A DNA stretch of 32,208 nucleotides from Fontibacterium sp038145245 (GCA_038145245.1 JAYQPI010000007.1:1-32208); one strand, 5' to 3'. Positions 24,530 through 32,208 are shown, counted from the stretch's first letter. Translations and numbers: made by a program. The notes: generated by a model from the sequence alone, not told the origin.

Positions 24530-25576
24530 ATGGAAAATTTAAAAATTTGGCTTAAAAAAAATTTATTTTCAAACTGGTACTATTCTTTAATAACTATTTT
24601 TATTTTATATGTTCTTTTTTCAACTATTCCTACTTTTTTGGATTGGGCATTTTTTAAGGCAACTTTTCTAGGTAATGCTAAATCTGATTGTAAATCTGGC
24701 GGTGCTTGTTGGGTTTTTATTAAAGTTTGGTTTGATAAACTTATTTATGGTTTTTATCCTGAAAAAGATTTGTGGAGAGTCAATTTAACTTTCTTAACTT
24801 TAATTTTCAGCATTTCTCTTGCTTTTTTTGTTAAAGAAAAATTTAGAATATATATTTTATTTTTTATAATTTTTATTTTTCCATTTATAGGTTTTATTTT
24901 AATAAGGGGTGGCTTTGGACTTGATCAAGTAGAGACAAGAGTGTGGGGAGGTCTTGCTTTAACATTTATGCTTACTTTTTTTGGTATAATTTTTGCATTT
25001 CCTCTTGGTGTATTACTTGCTTTAGGAAGAAGATCTGAGCTTCCAGTTTTTAGATATTTTTGCATTGTTTTTATAGAATTTTGGAGAGGAATTCCTTTAA
25101 TCACTGTTATTTTTGCTGCTGCAATTATGTTTCCTTTATTTATACCTGCAAATGCTAACGTAGATAAATTATTAAGAGTGGCTATTGGAATAAGTATCTT
25201 TGAATCAGCTTACATTGCAGAAGTTGTAAGGGGTGGATTACAATCATTACCTAAAGGTCAATATGAAGCTGCAAAATCACTAGGCATGGGGTATTGGAAA
25301 ATGAATTTTTTAATTATTTTGCCACAAGCAATTAAAACTGTAATTCCAGGAATTACTAATACGTTTATTGCTTTATTTAAAGATACCCCTCTAATTATTT
25401 TAGTGGGTCTGTTAGAGTTATTAGGCATGGTAAATTTAGCTAAATCAAATTCGTATTGGTTGGGTTTTGCAGTTGAAGGTTATGTATTTGTTGGAATTAT
25501 TTTCTGGGTTTTTTCTTATTTATTAAGTAGATACACTCAAAGTTTGGAAAAAAAATATAGTGTAGAAAAACGATAA
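24530..25576 (+). CDS. aapM: General L-amino-acid ABC transporter, permease AapM
   Basis: Second permease subunit, 348 residues, with about eight hydrophobic helices. The family-typical segment near 40-65 contains FKATFLGNAKSDCKSGGACW. FIEFWRGIPLITVIFAAA precedes the coupling loop LQSLPKGQYEAAKSLGMGYW, then IILPQAIKTVIPG. A purine-rich AAAAAGAGAT just before the ATG is one of the few plausible Shine-Dalgarno-like sites here. Its TAA overlaps the aapP ATG by one base (TAATG). Confidence 0.94.
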   Translation: MENLKIWLKKNLFSNWYYSLITIFILYVLFSTIPTFLDWAFFKATFLGNAKSDCKSGGACWVFIKVWFDKLIYGFYPEKDLWRVNLTFLTLIFSISLAFFVKEKFRIYILFFIIFIFPFIGFILIRGGFGLDQVETRVWGGLALTFMLTFFGIIFAFPLGVLLALGRRSELPVFRYFCIVFIEFWRGIPLITVIFAAAIMFPLFIPANANVDKLLRVAIGISIFESAYIAEVVRGGLQSLPKGQYEAAKSLGMGYWKMNFLIILPQAIKTVIPGITNTFIALFKDTPLIILVGLLELLGMVNLAKSNSYWLGFAVEGYVFVGIIFWVFSYLLSRYTQSLEKKYSVEKR

Positions 25577-26313
25577 TGAATGAAAAAGTAATTGAATTTA
25601 AAAATGTAAATAAATGGTATGGTAAATTTCACGTTCTTAAAGATATAAATCTTTACGTAAACAAGGGTGAAAAAATAATTATTTGCGGTCCTTCTGGATC
25701 AGGAAAATCTACATTAATAAGATGCATTAATGGTCTTGAACAGCATCAAGATGGAAATATTATTGTTCAAGGTAACGAGCTAGATAAAACTTTGAAAAAT
25801 GTTGAAAAAATAAGAGGCGATGTAGGTATGGTTTTTCAACAATTTAACTTATTTCCTCATTTAACTATTTTAGATAATTGTGCTTTAGCTCCAGCATGGG
25901 TAAAAAAAATACCTAAAAAGAGGGCAGATGAAATTGCCATGGAGTATTTAACAAAAGTTAGAATTTCTGAACAAGCAAAAAAATATCCAGGCCAGTTATC
26001 AGGAGGGCAACAACAGAGAGCAGCAATAGCTAGAGCCTTATGTATGGAACCAAAAATCATGTTATTTGATGAGCCAACTTCAGCTTTAGATGCTGAAATG
26101 ATAAAAGAAGTTCTGGAGATTATGATTGATCTTGCAAAGGCTGGCATGACAATGATTGTAGTTTCTCATGAGATGGGTTTTGCAAAAACCGTTGCTGACA
26201 GAGTAATTTTTATGGACGAAGGAAAGATTGTTGAAATGCAAAAGACCAAAGATTTCTTTGATAAACCACAGAGCGACAGAACAAAACTCTTTTTAAGTCA
26301 AATTATTCGATAG
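25576..26313 (+). CDS. aapP: General L-amino-acid ABC transporter, ATP-binding protein
   Basis: ATPase subunit of the Aap importer, 245 residues. Walker A GPSGSGKST (38-46), Q-loop VFQQFNLFPH (86-95), signature LSGGQQQR (141-148), Walker B IMLFDEP (161-167), D-loop SALD and switch His198 in VVSHE are all intact. It is translationally coupled to aapM, and the DUF6134-like gene follows after 5 bases. Confidence 0.96.
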   Translation: MNEKVIEFKNVNKWYGKFHVLKDINLYVNKGEKIIICGPSGSGKSTLIRCINGLEQHQDGNIIVQGNELDKTLKNVEKIRGDVGMVFQQFNLFPHLTILDNCALAPAWVKKIPKKRADEIAMEYLTKVRISEQAKKYPGQLSGGQQQRAAIARALCMEPKIMLFDEPTSALDAEMIKEVLEIMIDLAKAGMTMIVVSHEMGFAKTVADRVIFMDEGKIVEMQKTKDFFDKPQSDRTKLFLSQIIR

Positions 26314-26318
26314 ACTTA

Positions 26319-26990
26319 ATGTTTCGTCATTTAATTTTTTTTATAAGTTTTATTTTATTTCCTACAATTACAAATTCTCACGTTCAGCATTACAAAGATT
26401 TACAACGTGTTGAATTTGATATTTATAGAAATAATGATCTTGTGGGGTATCATAAAGTAAATGTTAAAAAAAAAAGTGATAATACAAAAGAGGTAATCAC
26501 AGATATATTAATTGAAGTCAAAATCCTTGGAATAAAGGTTCATACATATAAATCTTATGGGATTGAGACTTATAAAAACGAAGAGTTAATAGAATTTAAA
26601 TCAAAAACACAAGATGGTAGCGACAATGACTATTGTAATATTAAAAAAAATTCAGATGGAAAGTATTTATTTAATGGAATGACAGAAAATAAAAAACATG
26701 TTTATGAATTAACTGATAAATTTTATCCAGCGCTTTGGTGGAATCATGAGTCGTTGATAAACAGTAATTACGTTTTAGGTCAGGGCTGCAGAAATCTAAA
26801 AACACAAATAACTTTTTTAAAAAAAGAAACAAAAAAAATTAATGAAAAAAATGAAGTAGTAAATTTTTATAATATAAAAGGCGATAATCTTGATATAAAT
26901 ATTGGTTATACCGAAAAAGATCTCAAGTGGGTTGATATGAAATTTACTCTTAAAGGAGACTGGGAGTATAAAATTAAGAGTTTAGATTAA
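26319..26990 (+). CDS. Secreted DUF6134-like protein
   Basis: A 223-residue protein with an N-terminal signal peptide (LIFFISFILFPTITNS, about 5-20). The mature part is rich in beta strands. VEFDIYRNNDLVGYHKVNV, EVKILGIKVHTYKSYGIETY, FKSKTQDGSDND and FYPALWWNHESL resemble the DUF6134 family as I recall it; function unknown. It starts 5 bases after aapP and could be read with the aap operon, but it also abuts the cfa-type gene tail to tail with a 1-base gap. Whether it belongs with amino-acid uptake or with the lipid genes is open. Confidence 0.7.
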   Translation: MFRHLIFFISFILFPTITNSHVQHYKDLQRVEFDIYRNNDLVGYHKVNVKKKSDNTKEVITDILIEVKILGIKVHTYKSYGIETYKNEELIEFKSKTQDGSDNDYCNIKKNSDGKYLFNGMTENKKHVYELTDKFYPALWWNHESLINSNYVLGQGCRNLKTQITFLKKETKKINEKNEVVNFYNIKGDNLDINIGYTEKDLKWVDMKFTLKGDWEYKIKSLD

Positions 26991-26991
26991 T

Positions 26992-28176
26992 TCACGAAAC
27001 CTTCTTTACAAAAAATTGGCTAACATTAGTATGTCCAGTTGCAAATCCTGTTTCACAATAACTTAGGTAGTAATTCCACAAATTTTTAAATTTATTATCA
27101 AAATTTAGTTTTGAAATTTTATCCCAAGATCTATTAAAGCTTTCTTTCCATAGCTTTAATGTTTTTGCATAATCGTGACCAAATGATTTTTCTTCGTATA
27201 AATCAAAATTATTATCTTTGAAAAGTTTATATAAAATTTTTTTTGATGGCAGAACACCCCCTGGAAAAATATATTTTTGAATAAAATCAACTTGATTTAT
27301 GTAATTTTCATATTCTTTGTCATCAATTGTTATAACTTGAAAACATGCTTTGCCATTTTTTTTTAAAGCATTATTTAGTATTTTAAAATATATATCCCAA
27401 TACTTTTTTCCAACCGCCTCAAACATTTCAATAGAAACTATTTTATCGTACGTATTGTTTAAATTAAGTTTTCGATAATCTTTAAAAAAAATTTTAGAAC
27501 TTTTACTTAATTCTTTTTGATTAATTAAATCTTCAATGTATTTATATTGCTGTTGACTTATTGTCAGTCCTTCGATTTTAGACTTAACAGTTTGAGAATT
27601 TCTTTCTATAAAGCCACCCCAGCCTGAACCAACTTCTAAAACAGTATCAGAAGTTTCAATATTTAAATTCTTTATTATATTGTCGTACTTATTAATTTGA
27701 GATGTAAAAAGATCATCATTCTCATTGTTAAAAATTCCAGAGGAATAAGTCATAGATTTATCTAACCAAAATGAGTAAAATTTATTACCTAGATCGTAAT
27801 GGTAATAAATATTTTTCTTTGCTTGATTTATGGAATTAGATTTTAAAAAAAATTTAAACTTTTCAATCAATAAAGATAAATAATTATCTGCCCAATTCTT
27901 TTTTTTTATTTGTTGATTTTTAAGTAATATTTTTAAAAGATTTGTTAAGTTGGAAGTTTCCCACTTATCGCTAATGTATGCTTCAGCAAATCCAAGTTCA
28001 CCTTTTAAAAATATATCACTAAAAAAAGTATTATCTTTAATTACAATATTGGATGTTAAATCTCCTTGATTTCCTTTAAAAACTTTTTCATAAGAGTTTT
28101 TAAAATTTACTTTAATTTCTCCCCATTTAATTTGTTGAAATTTAAAATTTAAATATTTTTTTAATAAACTATCCAT
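26992..28176 (-). CDS. CFA-synthase-type SAM-dependent fatty-acyl methyltransferase
   Basis: A 394-residue member of the cyclopropane-fatty-acyl-phospholipid synthase family, which modifies the double bond of membrane phospholipid acyl chains using SAM. Motifs: YHYDLGNKFYSFWLDKSMTYS (125-145), the SAM site LEVGSGWGGF (180-189), IEMFEAVG, DFIQKYIFPGGVLPS and YCETGFATG near the C-terminus. The residue usually Cys in YSC(A/G) is Ser146, and the usual His before T-I in the next motif is replaced (FQVITID). It may therefore be a methyltransferase of the methyl- or furan-fatty-acid type. Last gene of the photolyase operon; overlaps the DUF1365 gene by 8 bases. Confidence 0.88.
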   Translation of the reverse strand: MDSLLKKYLNFKFQQIKWGEIKVNFKNSYEKVFKGNQGDLTSNIVIKDNTFFSDIFLKGELGFAEAYISDKWETSNLTNLLKILLKNQQIKKKNWADNYLSLLIEKFKFFLKSNSINQAKKNIYYHYDLGNKFYSFWLDKSMTYSSGIFNNENDDLFTSQINKYDNIIKNLNIETSDTVLEVGSGWGGFIERNSQTVKSKIEGLTISQQQYKYIEDLINQKELSKSSKIFFKDYRKLNLNNTYDKIVSIEMFEAVGKKYWDIYFKILNNALKKNGKACFQVITIDDKEYENYINQVDFIQKYIFPGGVLPSKKILYKLFKDNNFDLYEEKSFGHDYAKTLKLWKESFNRSWDKISKLNFDNKFKNLWNYYLSYCETGFATGHTNVSQFFVKKVS

Positions 28177-28933
28177 AAAAAGTTATTGTATCATGTTTTT
28201 TTTTGGGTTTAGAAAAAAAAGTTTTTTGTTTTTTAAATATTTTTATTGCTTGATAATGTATTAAAATCATAATTTTTTGTGAAAAAAATAAATTTTTTAT
28301 GAGTTCATAAATTATCGATAAATTTGATAGTGGTTTTGATTTGGAATTAATTCCAGTTTTTAGAATCAATTGATTCTTTTTATAAGCGTCAACGTTAAGT
28401 GAAAAATTATTTTTATTACTAGTTAAAAAAAATTTATATTTTAACTGCATTTGCAAAAAAGGAGATACATAAAATTTTTTATTAAGTTTTGAGTATATTT
28501 TATTATTATATTTTTTGTTTATTTTTAAAAAATAACAATGTTGCTCATGATGAGTATTTTTTACTTCGTAACAAATATATTTAATTTCATTTTTTGAATT
28601 TTTGCATAAATAAACGGATATAGGATTAAACACATAGCCAAGAAATGTTGGTGTGCAGTATAAATAAATTGAATATTTATTTTTATCTTTATATTTTCTA
28701 GAAATTTTTTCCTTAATAAAATCTTTTGGGTTGCTATTTGCAATTCTCTTTCCATGATCTTTAAAATGAAAACTCAAGAGATTTGATGAATTAACTGAAA
28801 AAAACAGTAATTTATTGATAATCTCTAATTCGTCTAAGTTAATTAATATAGAAAGAGTTTTATAGTTAAAATTATAATTAATTGGATTTATTCTTTGATG
28901 GAAAACTCTACCAGGATGAAGAGAGCTGTCCAT
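28169..28933 (-). CDS. DUF1365 family protein
   Basis: A 254-residue protein of the DUF1365 family: LHPGRVFHQRINPINYNFNY near the N-terminus, then FHFKDHGKRIANSNP, CTPTFLGYVFNPISVYLC and YEVKNTHHEQHCYFL, which match conserved family positions. The biochemical role is not established, but it regularly occurs between an FAD-dependent oxidoreductase and a CFA-type enzyme, as here. The start overlaps the oxidoreductase stop by one base and the end overlaps the methyltransferase by 8 bases. Confidence 0.88.
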   Translation of the reverse strand: MDSSLHPGRVFHQRINPINYNFNYKTLSILINLDELEIINKLLFFSVNSSNLLSFHFKDHGKRIANSNPKDFIKEKISRKYKDKNKYSIYLYCTPTFLGYVFNPISVYLCKNSKNEIKYICYEVKNTHHEQHCYFLKINKKYNNKIYSKLNKKFYVSPFLQMQLKYKFFLTSNKNNFSLNVDAYKKNQLILKTGINSKSKPLSNLSIIYELIKNLFFSQKIMILIHYQAIKIFKKQKTFFSKPKKKHDTITFYG

Positions 28934-30162
28934 TACATTAAATATTTTGCAACATTTTTGGCTGAAACAACTCCGTCTTCATGAAAACCATAGCCGCACC
29001 AAGCTCCACAATAAAAAATATTACTTACCCCCTGTATTTCTTGTAATTTCGTAAATACAAATTGTTTGTTATATTTAAAAACCGGATGACAATATTTAAT
29101 TTTTTTAATTATTTTTTTTCGGTTTATCAATTTACTTGAGTTAATTGATACAAAATAATCTTTTTTACTTTTTAAATTTTGTAAATAGTTCATCCAATAC
29201 GTAAGTCTTGGAATATTGTCATTTGAATTAATGAAGTTCCAACTCGACCAATTAAATTTATTTTTTGGCATTAGACTATTATCTGTATGAATGCAGGCTT
29301 CGTTCTGTTGATAGTCAACCAAAGATAAAATTTTTTTTTGTTTTTTATATATTTTTGGCAGTATTTTTTTAATTTCATCAGTATGGTTAGAAAAAATTAT
29401 AAAGTCATATTTTAACATCTTTCTATTATTTTTTATAAAAATCTTATTTTTATTAATTTTTATTGAATTTACGTTATGATTTAAAAAAAATTTAATTTTA
29501 AAATTTTTTATAATTCTCTTTACGTATTGATTGCTTCCATCTTTAATTACCTTCCATTGAGGTCGAAAAAAAATATTTACTAGACCGTGATTAATAAAAA
29601 ATTTTATTAAAAAATTGGTTTTATAATGCTTTATTTTGTTAATTGGATTAGACCATATAGATGAACACATTGGATATAAATAATATTTTATAAATTCATT
29701 ACTAAAATTATATCTCTTAAGAAATTTATCTATGGTCAATTCATTAAATAGTTGGTTATTCATTTTTGCTAATATATTAAACTTTATAATTCCTATTATT
29801 ATTTTACAAAATTTAATTGAAAAAAAATTTTTATTTTTAAAAATTAAACTATTGATATCTTTTCCTGACCATTCAAAATTTTCCGCTGGATAGTTTACTG
29901 AAAAACTCATATTTGTATTTTGTTCATTTACTTTTAATTTTTTAATCATTTCAATAAAATTCGGATAAGTTTTGTTATTAAAAACAATAAAACCACTATC
30001 AATTAAAAATTTTTTTTTTCCCTCAAAAATTTCATGAGTATGAGTATGTCCACCAAGATATGAATTTTTTTCATAAACGTGCACTTCATATTTTTTTTGT
30101 AATTCTAGAGCAGCAGTTAATCCTGATATTCCACTTCCTATGATTGCAATTTTTTTTTTCAC
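28933..30162 (-). CDS. FAD-dependent amine-oxidase-family oxidoreductase
   Basis: Flavoprotein with an N-terminal Rossmann motif, IAIIGSGISGLTAALELQKK (5-24), then VHVYEKNSYLGGHTHT. The C-terminal FAD end reads FYCGAWCGYGFHEDGVVSAKNVAKYL. I chose GTG at 30162: it forms a GTGA overlap with the photolyase stop and puts the GxGxxG motif at residues 9-14. The ATG at 30288 in the same frame would add 42 residues without family character that fully overlap the photolyase gene. The resulting length is 409 residues. The family includes carotenoid and fatty-acid desaturases; a lipid substrate is inferred from context. Confidence 0.87.
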   Translation of the reverse strand: MKKKIAIIGSGISGLTAALELQKKYEVHVYEKNSYLGGHTHTHEIFEGKKKFLIDSGFIVFNNKTYPNFIEMIKKLKVNEQNTNMSFSVNYPAENFEWSGKDINSLIFKNKNFFSIKFCKIIIGIIKFNILAKMNNQLFNELTIDKFLKRYNFSNEFIKYYLYPMCSSIWSNPINKIKHYKTNFLIKFFINHGLVNIFFRPQWKVIKDGSNQYVKRIIKNFKIKFFLNHNVNSIKINKNKIFIKNNRKMLKYDFIIFSNHTDEIKKILPKIYKKQKKILSLVDYQQNEACIHTDNSLMPKNKFNWSSWNFINSNDNIPRLTYWMNYLQNLKSKKDYFVSINSSKLINRKKIIKKIKYCHPVFKYNKQFVFTKLQEIQGVSNIFYCGAWCGYGFHEDGVVSAKNVAKYLM

Positions 30163-31571
30163 TTTTTTAGATCTTGAAAAGCCTTTAATGCTGAATTTCT
30201 TGCTTGTTGGTGATCTACAATTGGAAATGGGTAAGTCTTTCCAATTATAATATTTTTTTCTTTTTGTAATGTATCGGGCATTTCCCACGGTTTATGTAAA
30301 TAATTATCTGGTATATTTTTTAATTCAGGGCACCATTTTTTTACGTACTCTCCTTTTTTGTCAAATTTTTCACCCTGCAAAATAGGATTAAAGATTCTAA
30401 AATAAGGAGCTGCATCCGCACCAGTGCCTGCGACCCATTGCCAGCCAGAAACATTATTTGCAGTATTAAAATCGAGTAAGGTGTTCCTAAAATATTTTTC
30501 CCCTTCAAGCCAGTGAATTCTTAAATGCTTTACTAAAAATGAAGCTGTTATCATTCTTACTCTATTGTGCATCCATCCAGTTTCATAAAGTTCACGCATT
30601 CCAGCGTCTACAATTGGATAACCTGTGATTCCTTTTTTCCATTTTGAAAATAGTTTTTCATCTTTATTCCATCTAAAGTTATTAAATTCTCTTCTAAGAT
30701 TACTCTTTTCCATTTCAGGAAAATTATAAAGGAGTGAGTGACAAAATTCACGCCAACCAATCTCATTAATATATTTTCTGTATCCGATTTTTTTATTTTT
30801 AATTTCAAGTAATTTTTGTATTATATGGTGAACTGAAATTTGCCCAAATTTTAAGTAAGGAGATAATTTTGATGTACCATTAATCGATGGTATATCTCTA
30901 TTAACAGCATATGTTTCAATATTATTTTTAACAAAATCATTTAATATTTTTTCCGCATTTTCTTCACTTGGCACCCAATATTTTTCAAATTTTTTATACC
31001 AATTTTTTTTTGGATAAATGGCTTGAATATTTTTATCTTTTGATAAATTTTGGTAAGAATTTTTAGGTATTTTATAATTATATTTATAATTATCTTTCAA
31101 ATAAATTTGCTCAGCTTTTTTCCAGTAATGAGTAAATACTTTAAACGGCATCCCATCATCTTTCTTAATTTTTTCAACTGGGTTGAGCAAATTAGCATTA
31201 AATTCTTTAAAAAAAATATTGTTATCGGTTAAAATTCGCTTTATGTTCTCTTCAATTTTATTTTCATTTGCATGACATGATTTATTCCAATAAATTCTAT
31301 TAAAAGATTTATCTTCAATTAATTTTTTAAATATTTTTGGAGTTTTTTCATGAATTACGTCAAGAGAAATTTTTAAATTTTTTAACTTTTCTTTGAATAT
31401 TTCTAGAGATTTTGCAAGCCACCATTGCTGAGCTTCAGAATATTTATAAAAATCTTCCTCATAGATATAAATACCAATTTTATTAATATTTTGATCTTCA
31501 ATTAAGGCTGTTAATGCTTGATTATTTGATATTCTAAAATCGTCTTTTAACCAAACTATAGAACATTGCAT
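30159..31571 (-). CDS. phrB: Deoxyribodipyrimidine photolyase (cryptochrome/photolyase family)
   Basis: Light-driven repair of pyrimidine dimers. The 470-residue protein has the N-terminal antenna domain (CSIVWLKDDFRISNNQAL) and the C-terminal FAD domain: TSKLSPYLKFGQIS, NEIGWREFCHSLLYNFPEM, GYPIVDAGMRELYETGWMHN with RVRMITASFLVKHL, and GWQWVAGTGADAAPYFRIFN. The FAD-site and tryptophan electron-path regions look intact, which fits a class I CPD photolyase. First gene of the operon with the oxidoreductase, DUF1365 and CFA-type genes; divergent from an XRE regulator. Confidence 0.94.
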   Translation of the reverse strand: MQCSIVWLKDDFRISNNQALTALIEDQNINKIGIYIYEEDFYKYSEAQQWWLAKSLEIFKEKLKNLKISLDVIHEKTPKIFKKLIEDKSFNRIYWNKSCHANENKIEENIKRILTDNNIFFKEFNANLLNPVEKIKKDDGMPFKVFTHYWKKAEQIYLKDNYKYNYKIPKNSYQNLSKDKNIQAIYPKKNWYKKFEKYWVPSEENAEKILNDFVKNNIETYAVNRDIPSINGTSKLSPYLKFGQISVHHIIQKLLEIKNKKIGYRKYINEIGWREFCHSLLYNFPEMEKSNLRREFNNFRWNKDEKLFSKWKKGITGYPIVDAGMRELYETGWMHNRVRMITASFLVKHLRIHWLEGEKYFRNTLLDFNTANNVSGWQWVAGTGADAAPYFRIFNPILQGEKFDKKGEYVKKWCPELKNIPDNYLHKPWEMPDTLQKEKNIIIGKTYPFPIVDHQQARNSALKAFQDLKK

Positions 31572-31653
31572 TATAATTTTTTTTTATTTTATAACTTGAT
31601 TTTATAATTAAAAATAAGTTTAATCAGATTTTATTATTTAAATAAAGGGATCA
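31572..31653. promoter_or_regulatory. Divergent promoter region, photolyase operon versus XRE regulator
   Basis: An 82-base spacer. A perfect 9-bp direct repeat ATTTTATAA occurs at 31586-31594 and 31599-31607 (13-bp period), 15 to 36 bases in front of the photolyase start; read on the minus strand each copy (TTATAAAAT) resembles a -10 box. On the plus strand AAAGGGA (31644-31650) is a plausible Shine-Dalgarno for the regulator. I found no ECF-type (TGATC/CGTA) promoter. Confidence 0.4.
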
Positions 31654-32004
31654 ATGTCACTAGAATTAAATCAACATTTAGGCAAACAGTTAAGAGCCAG
31701 AAGATCAGCTCTTGGACTTACACAAACACAAGTAGCAAGAGCAATCAATGTTACATTTCAACAAATACAAAAATATGAAAAGGGAACTAATGGTGTTAGC
31801 TCTAGCAGATTATTACAGTTAGCTAATTTCTTAAAAGTTCCTGTGAAGTATTTTTTTGAAGAATTTAAAGATTTTCAAAATTTAGAAACACAAACTAAAA
31901 ATGAAAACTCTTTAGAATCTTTTGTTGCAAACTTAACTGAAGTTGAAAAAGATAAACTTTTGAACATTTTAAACTCAAATAAGAAACTATCAAAGTCAGC
32001 GTAA
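31654..32004 (+). CDS. XRE-family helix-turn-helix regulator
   Basis: A 116-residue DNA-binding protein. The HTH_XRE domain spans about 8-66: LGKQLRARRSALGLTQTQVA, then VTFQQIQKYEKGTNGVSSSR, where the recognition helix lies around TFQQIQKYE. A short acidic C-terminal tail follows (residues 70-116), with no sensor domain. Small regulators of this build are common in alphaproteobacteria. It is divergent from the photolyase operon, so control of that operon or itself is possible. It is preceded by one of the better Shine-Dalgarno sequences in the window. Confidence 0.9.
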   Translation: MSLELNQHLGKQLRARRSALGLTQTQVARAINVTFQQIQKYEKGTNGVSSSRLLQLANFLKVPVKYFFEEFKDFQNLETQTKNENSLESFVANLTEVEKDKLLNILNSNKKLSKSA

Positions 32005-32012
32005 TTTTTATT

Positions 32013-32088
32013 TGGCTCCCCGAGCAGGACTCGAACCTGCGACCAATTGATTAACAGTCAACTGCTCTACCAGCTGAGCTATCGGGGA
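32013..32088 (-). tRNA. tRNA-Asn (anticodon GUU)
   Basis: A 76-base cloverleaf on the minus strand. Acceptor TCCCCGA pairs with TCGGGGA, then discriminator G and encoded CCA (32015-32013). D arm TAGCTCAGCTGGTAGAGCA; anticodon stem GTTGA/TCAAT with loop CTGTTAA, anticodon GTT; T arm GGTTCGAGTCC. It lies 46 bases downstream of tRNA-Cys on the same strand. Confidence 0.97.
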
Positions 32089-32134
32089 ATAAAAAAGCAC
32101 AATACGATTTTTTTTTTTAAAAACAATATTAATT

Positions 32135-32208
32135 TGGAGGCCACGCCCAGAATCGAACTGGGATACAAGGATTTGCAGTCCTCTGCGTAACCATTCCGCC
32201 ACGTGGCC
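32135..32208 (-). tRNA. tRNA-Cys (anticodon GCA)
   Basis: A 74-base cloverleaf that ends exactly at the window edge. Acceptor GGCCACG pairs with CGTGGCC, then discriminator T and encoded CCA (32137-32135). Anticodon stem GAGGA/TCCTT with loop CTGCAAA gives anticodon GCA; T arm AGTTCGATTCT. It looks complete. It probably shares a transcript with tRNA-Asn. Confidence 0.96.

Noticed and set aside
25857..26147. Minus-strand open frame inside aapP
   Set aside because: Antisense to the ABC signature and Walker B region; coding constraint of aapP explains it.
28561..28755. Alternative frame inside the DUF1365 gene
   Set aside because: Same strand, different frame, no homology features, and fully contained in a recognised family protein.
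30163..30288. Longer N-terminus for the FAD oxidoreductase starting at 30288
   Set aside because: The extra 42 residues overlap the conserved end of photolyase and lie before the Rossmann motif; GTG 30162 gives the normal start.
31572..31653. ECF sigma (RpoE/ChrR-type) promoter before the photolyase operon
   Set aside because: I looked for TGATC and CGTA boxes at proper spacing and did not find them.
32008..32202. Minus-strand open frame of 64 codons
   Set aside because: It lies over tRNA-Asn and tRNA-Cys; the translated AEWLRRG and QLVEQLTVNQL type peptides are typical false products of tRNA genes.
1..32208. Mobile elements, prophage or CRISPR
   Set aside because: No transposase, integrase, phage genes, long repeats or spacer arrays were seen; all genes are housekeeping or common accessory genes.

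Overview
The window is a gene-dense, very AT-rich bacterial chromosome segment. Gene content, gene order and protein character (Lys/Asn/Ile-rich proteins, intergenic spaces of 0-80 bases, many 1-8 base overlaps, few Shine-Dalgarno sequences) point to a streamlined marine alphaproteobacterium of the SAR11 / Pelagibacterales type. One assembly gap of 622 N (15926-16547) lies inside ispDF, so this is a draft, metagenome or single-cell type assembly. I see no mobile elements, CRISPR arrays, prophage genes or gene-free stretches over 300 bases.

Layout. (1) Bases 1-8003 are almost entirely minus strand: a truncated PpiD-like chaperone and trpE-trpG-trpD-trpC, then lexA-gltX-gltA, with a LexA operator in front of lexA. 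A short plus-strand tail at 1-42 may be the end of a neighbouring gene. (2) Bases 8050-14565 are a compact plus-strand run: tpiA-secG-pyrG-kdsA-eno-ftsB-lipA and a COQ10/RatA-like START protein. (3) Bases 14552-16573 are minus strand: pncC (CinA C-terminal domain), pgpA and ispDF. (4) Bases 16579-22169 are plus strand: ntrY-ntrX, gap, tRNA-Arg(UCU), gpsA and a GIY-YIG protein. (5) Bases 22247-26990 are plus strand: the general L-amino-acid ABC transporter aapJ-Q-M-P and a secreted DUF6134-like protein. (6) Bases 26992-31571 are minus strand: a translationally coupled operon of photolyase, FAD-dependent oxidoreductase, DUF1365 protein and CFA-type methyltransferase. (7) Bases 31654-32208 hold an XRE-family regulator (plus) and tRNA-Asn and tRNA-Cys (minus).

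The genes cover central carbon metabolism (gltA, tpiA, gap, eno), tryptophan synthesis, isoprenoid, KDO and phospholipid precursors, lipoylation, DNA-damage control (lexA, photolyase), nitrogen sensing (ntrYX) and amino-acid uptake (aap). Much of the order is the classical alphaproteobacterial order with blocks apparently removed: no moaC/moeA or comEC around lexA, no pdhABC between ftsB and lipA, and no dusB-ntrBC beside ispDF/ntrY.

The most interesting points are: the light-damage and lipid-modification operon, whose CFA-like enzyme lacks expected bicarbonate-site residues; a simplified NtrY (no PAS) and NtrX (no GAFTGA, altered Walker B); a GAPDH with altered NAD-selectivity residues; a pgpA that needs a non-standard start codon; divergent ispDF and ntrY start codons only 5 bases apart; and repeat-containing promoter regions in front of aapJ and the photolyase operon.
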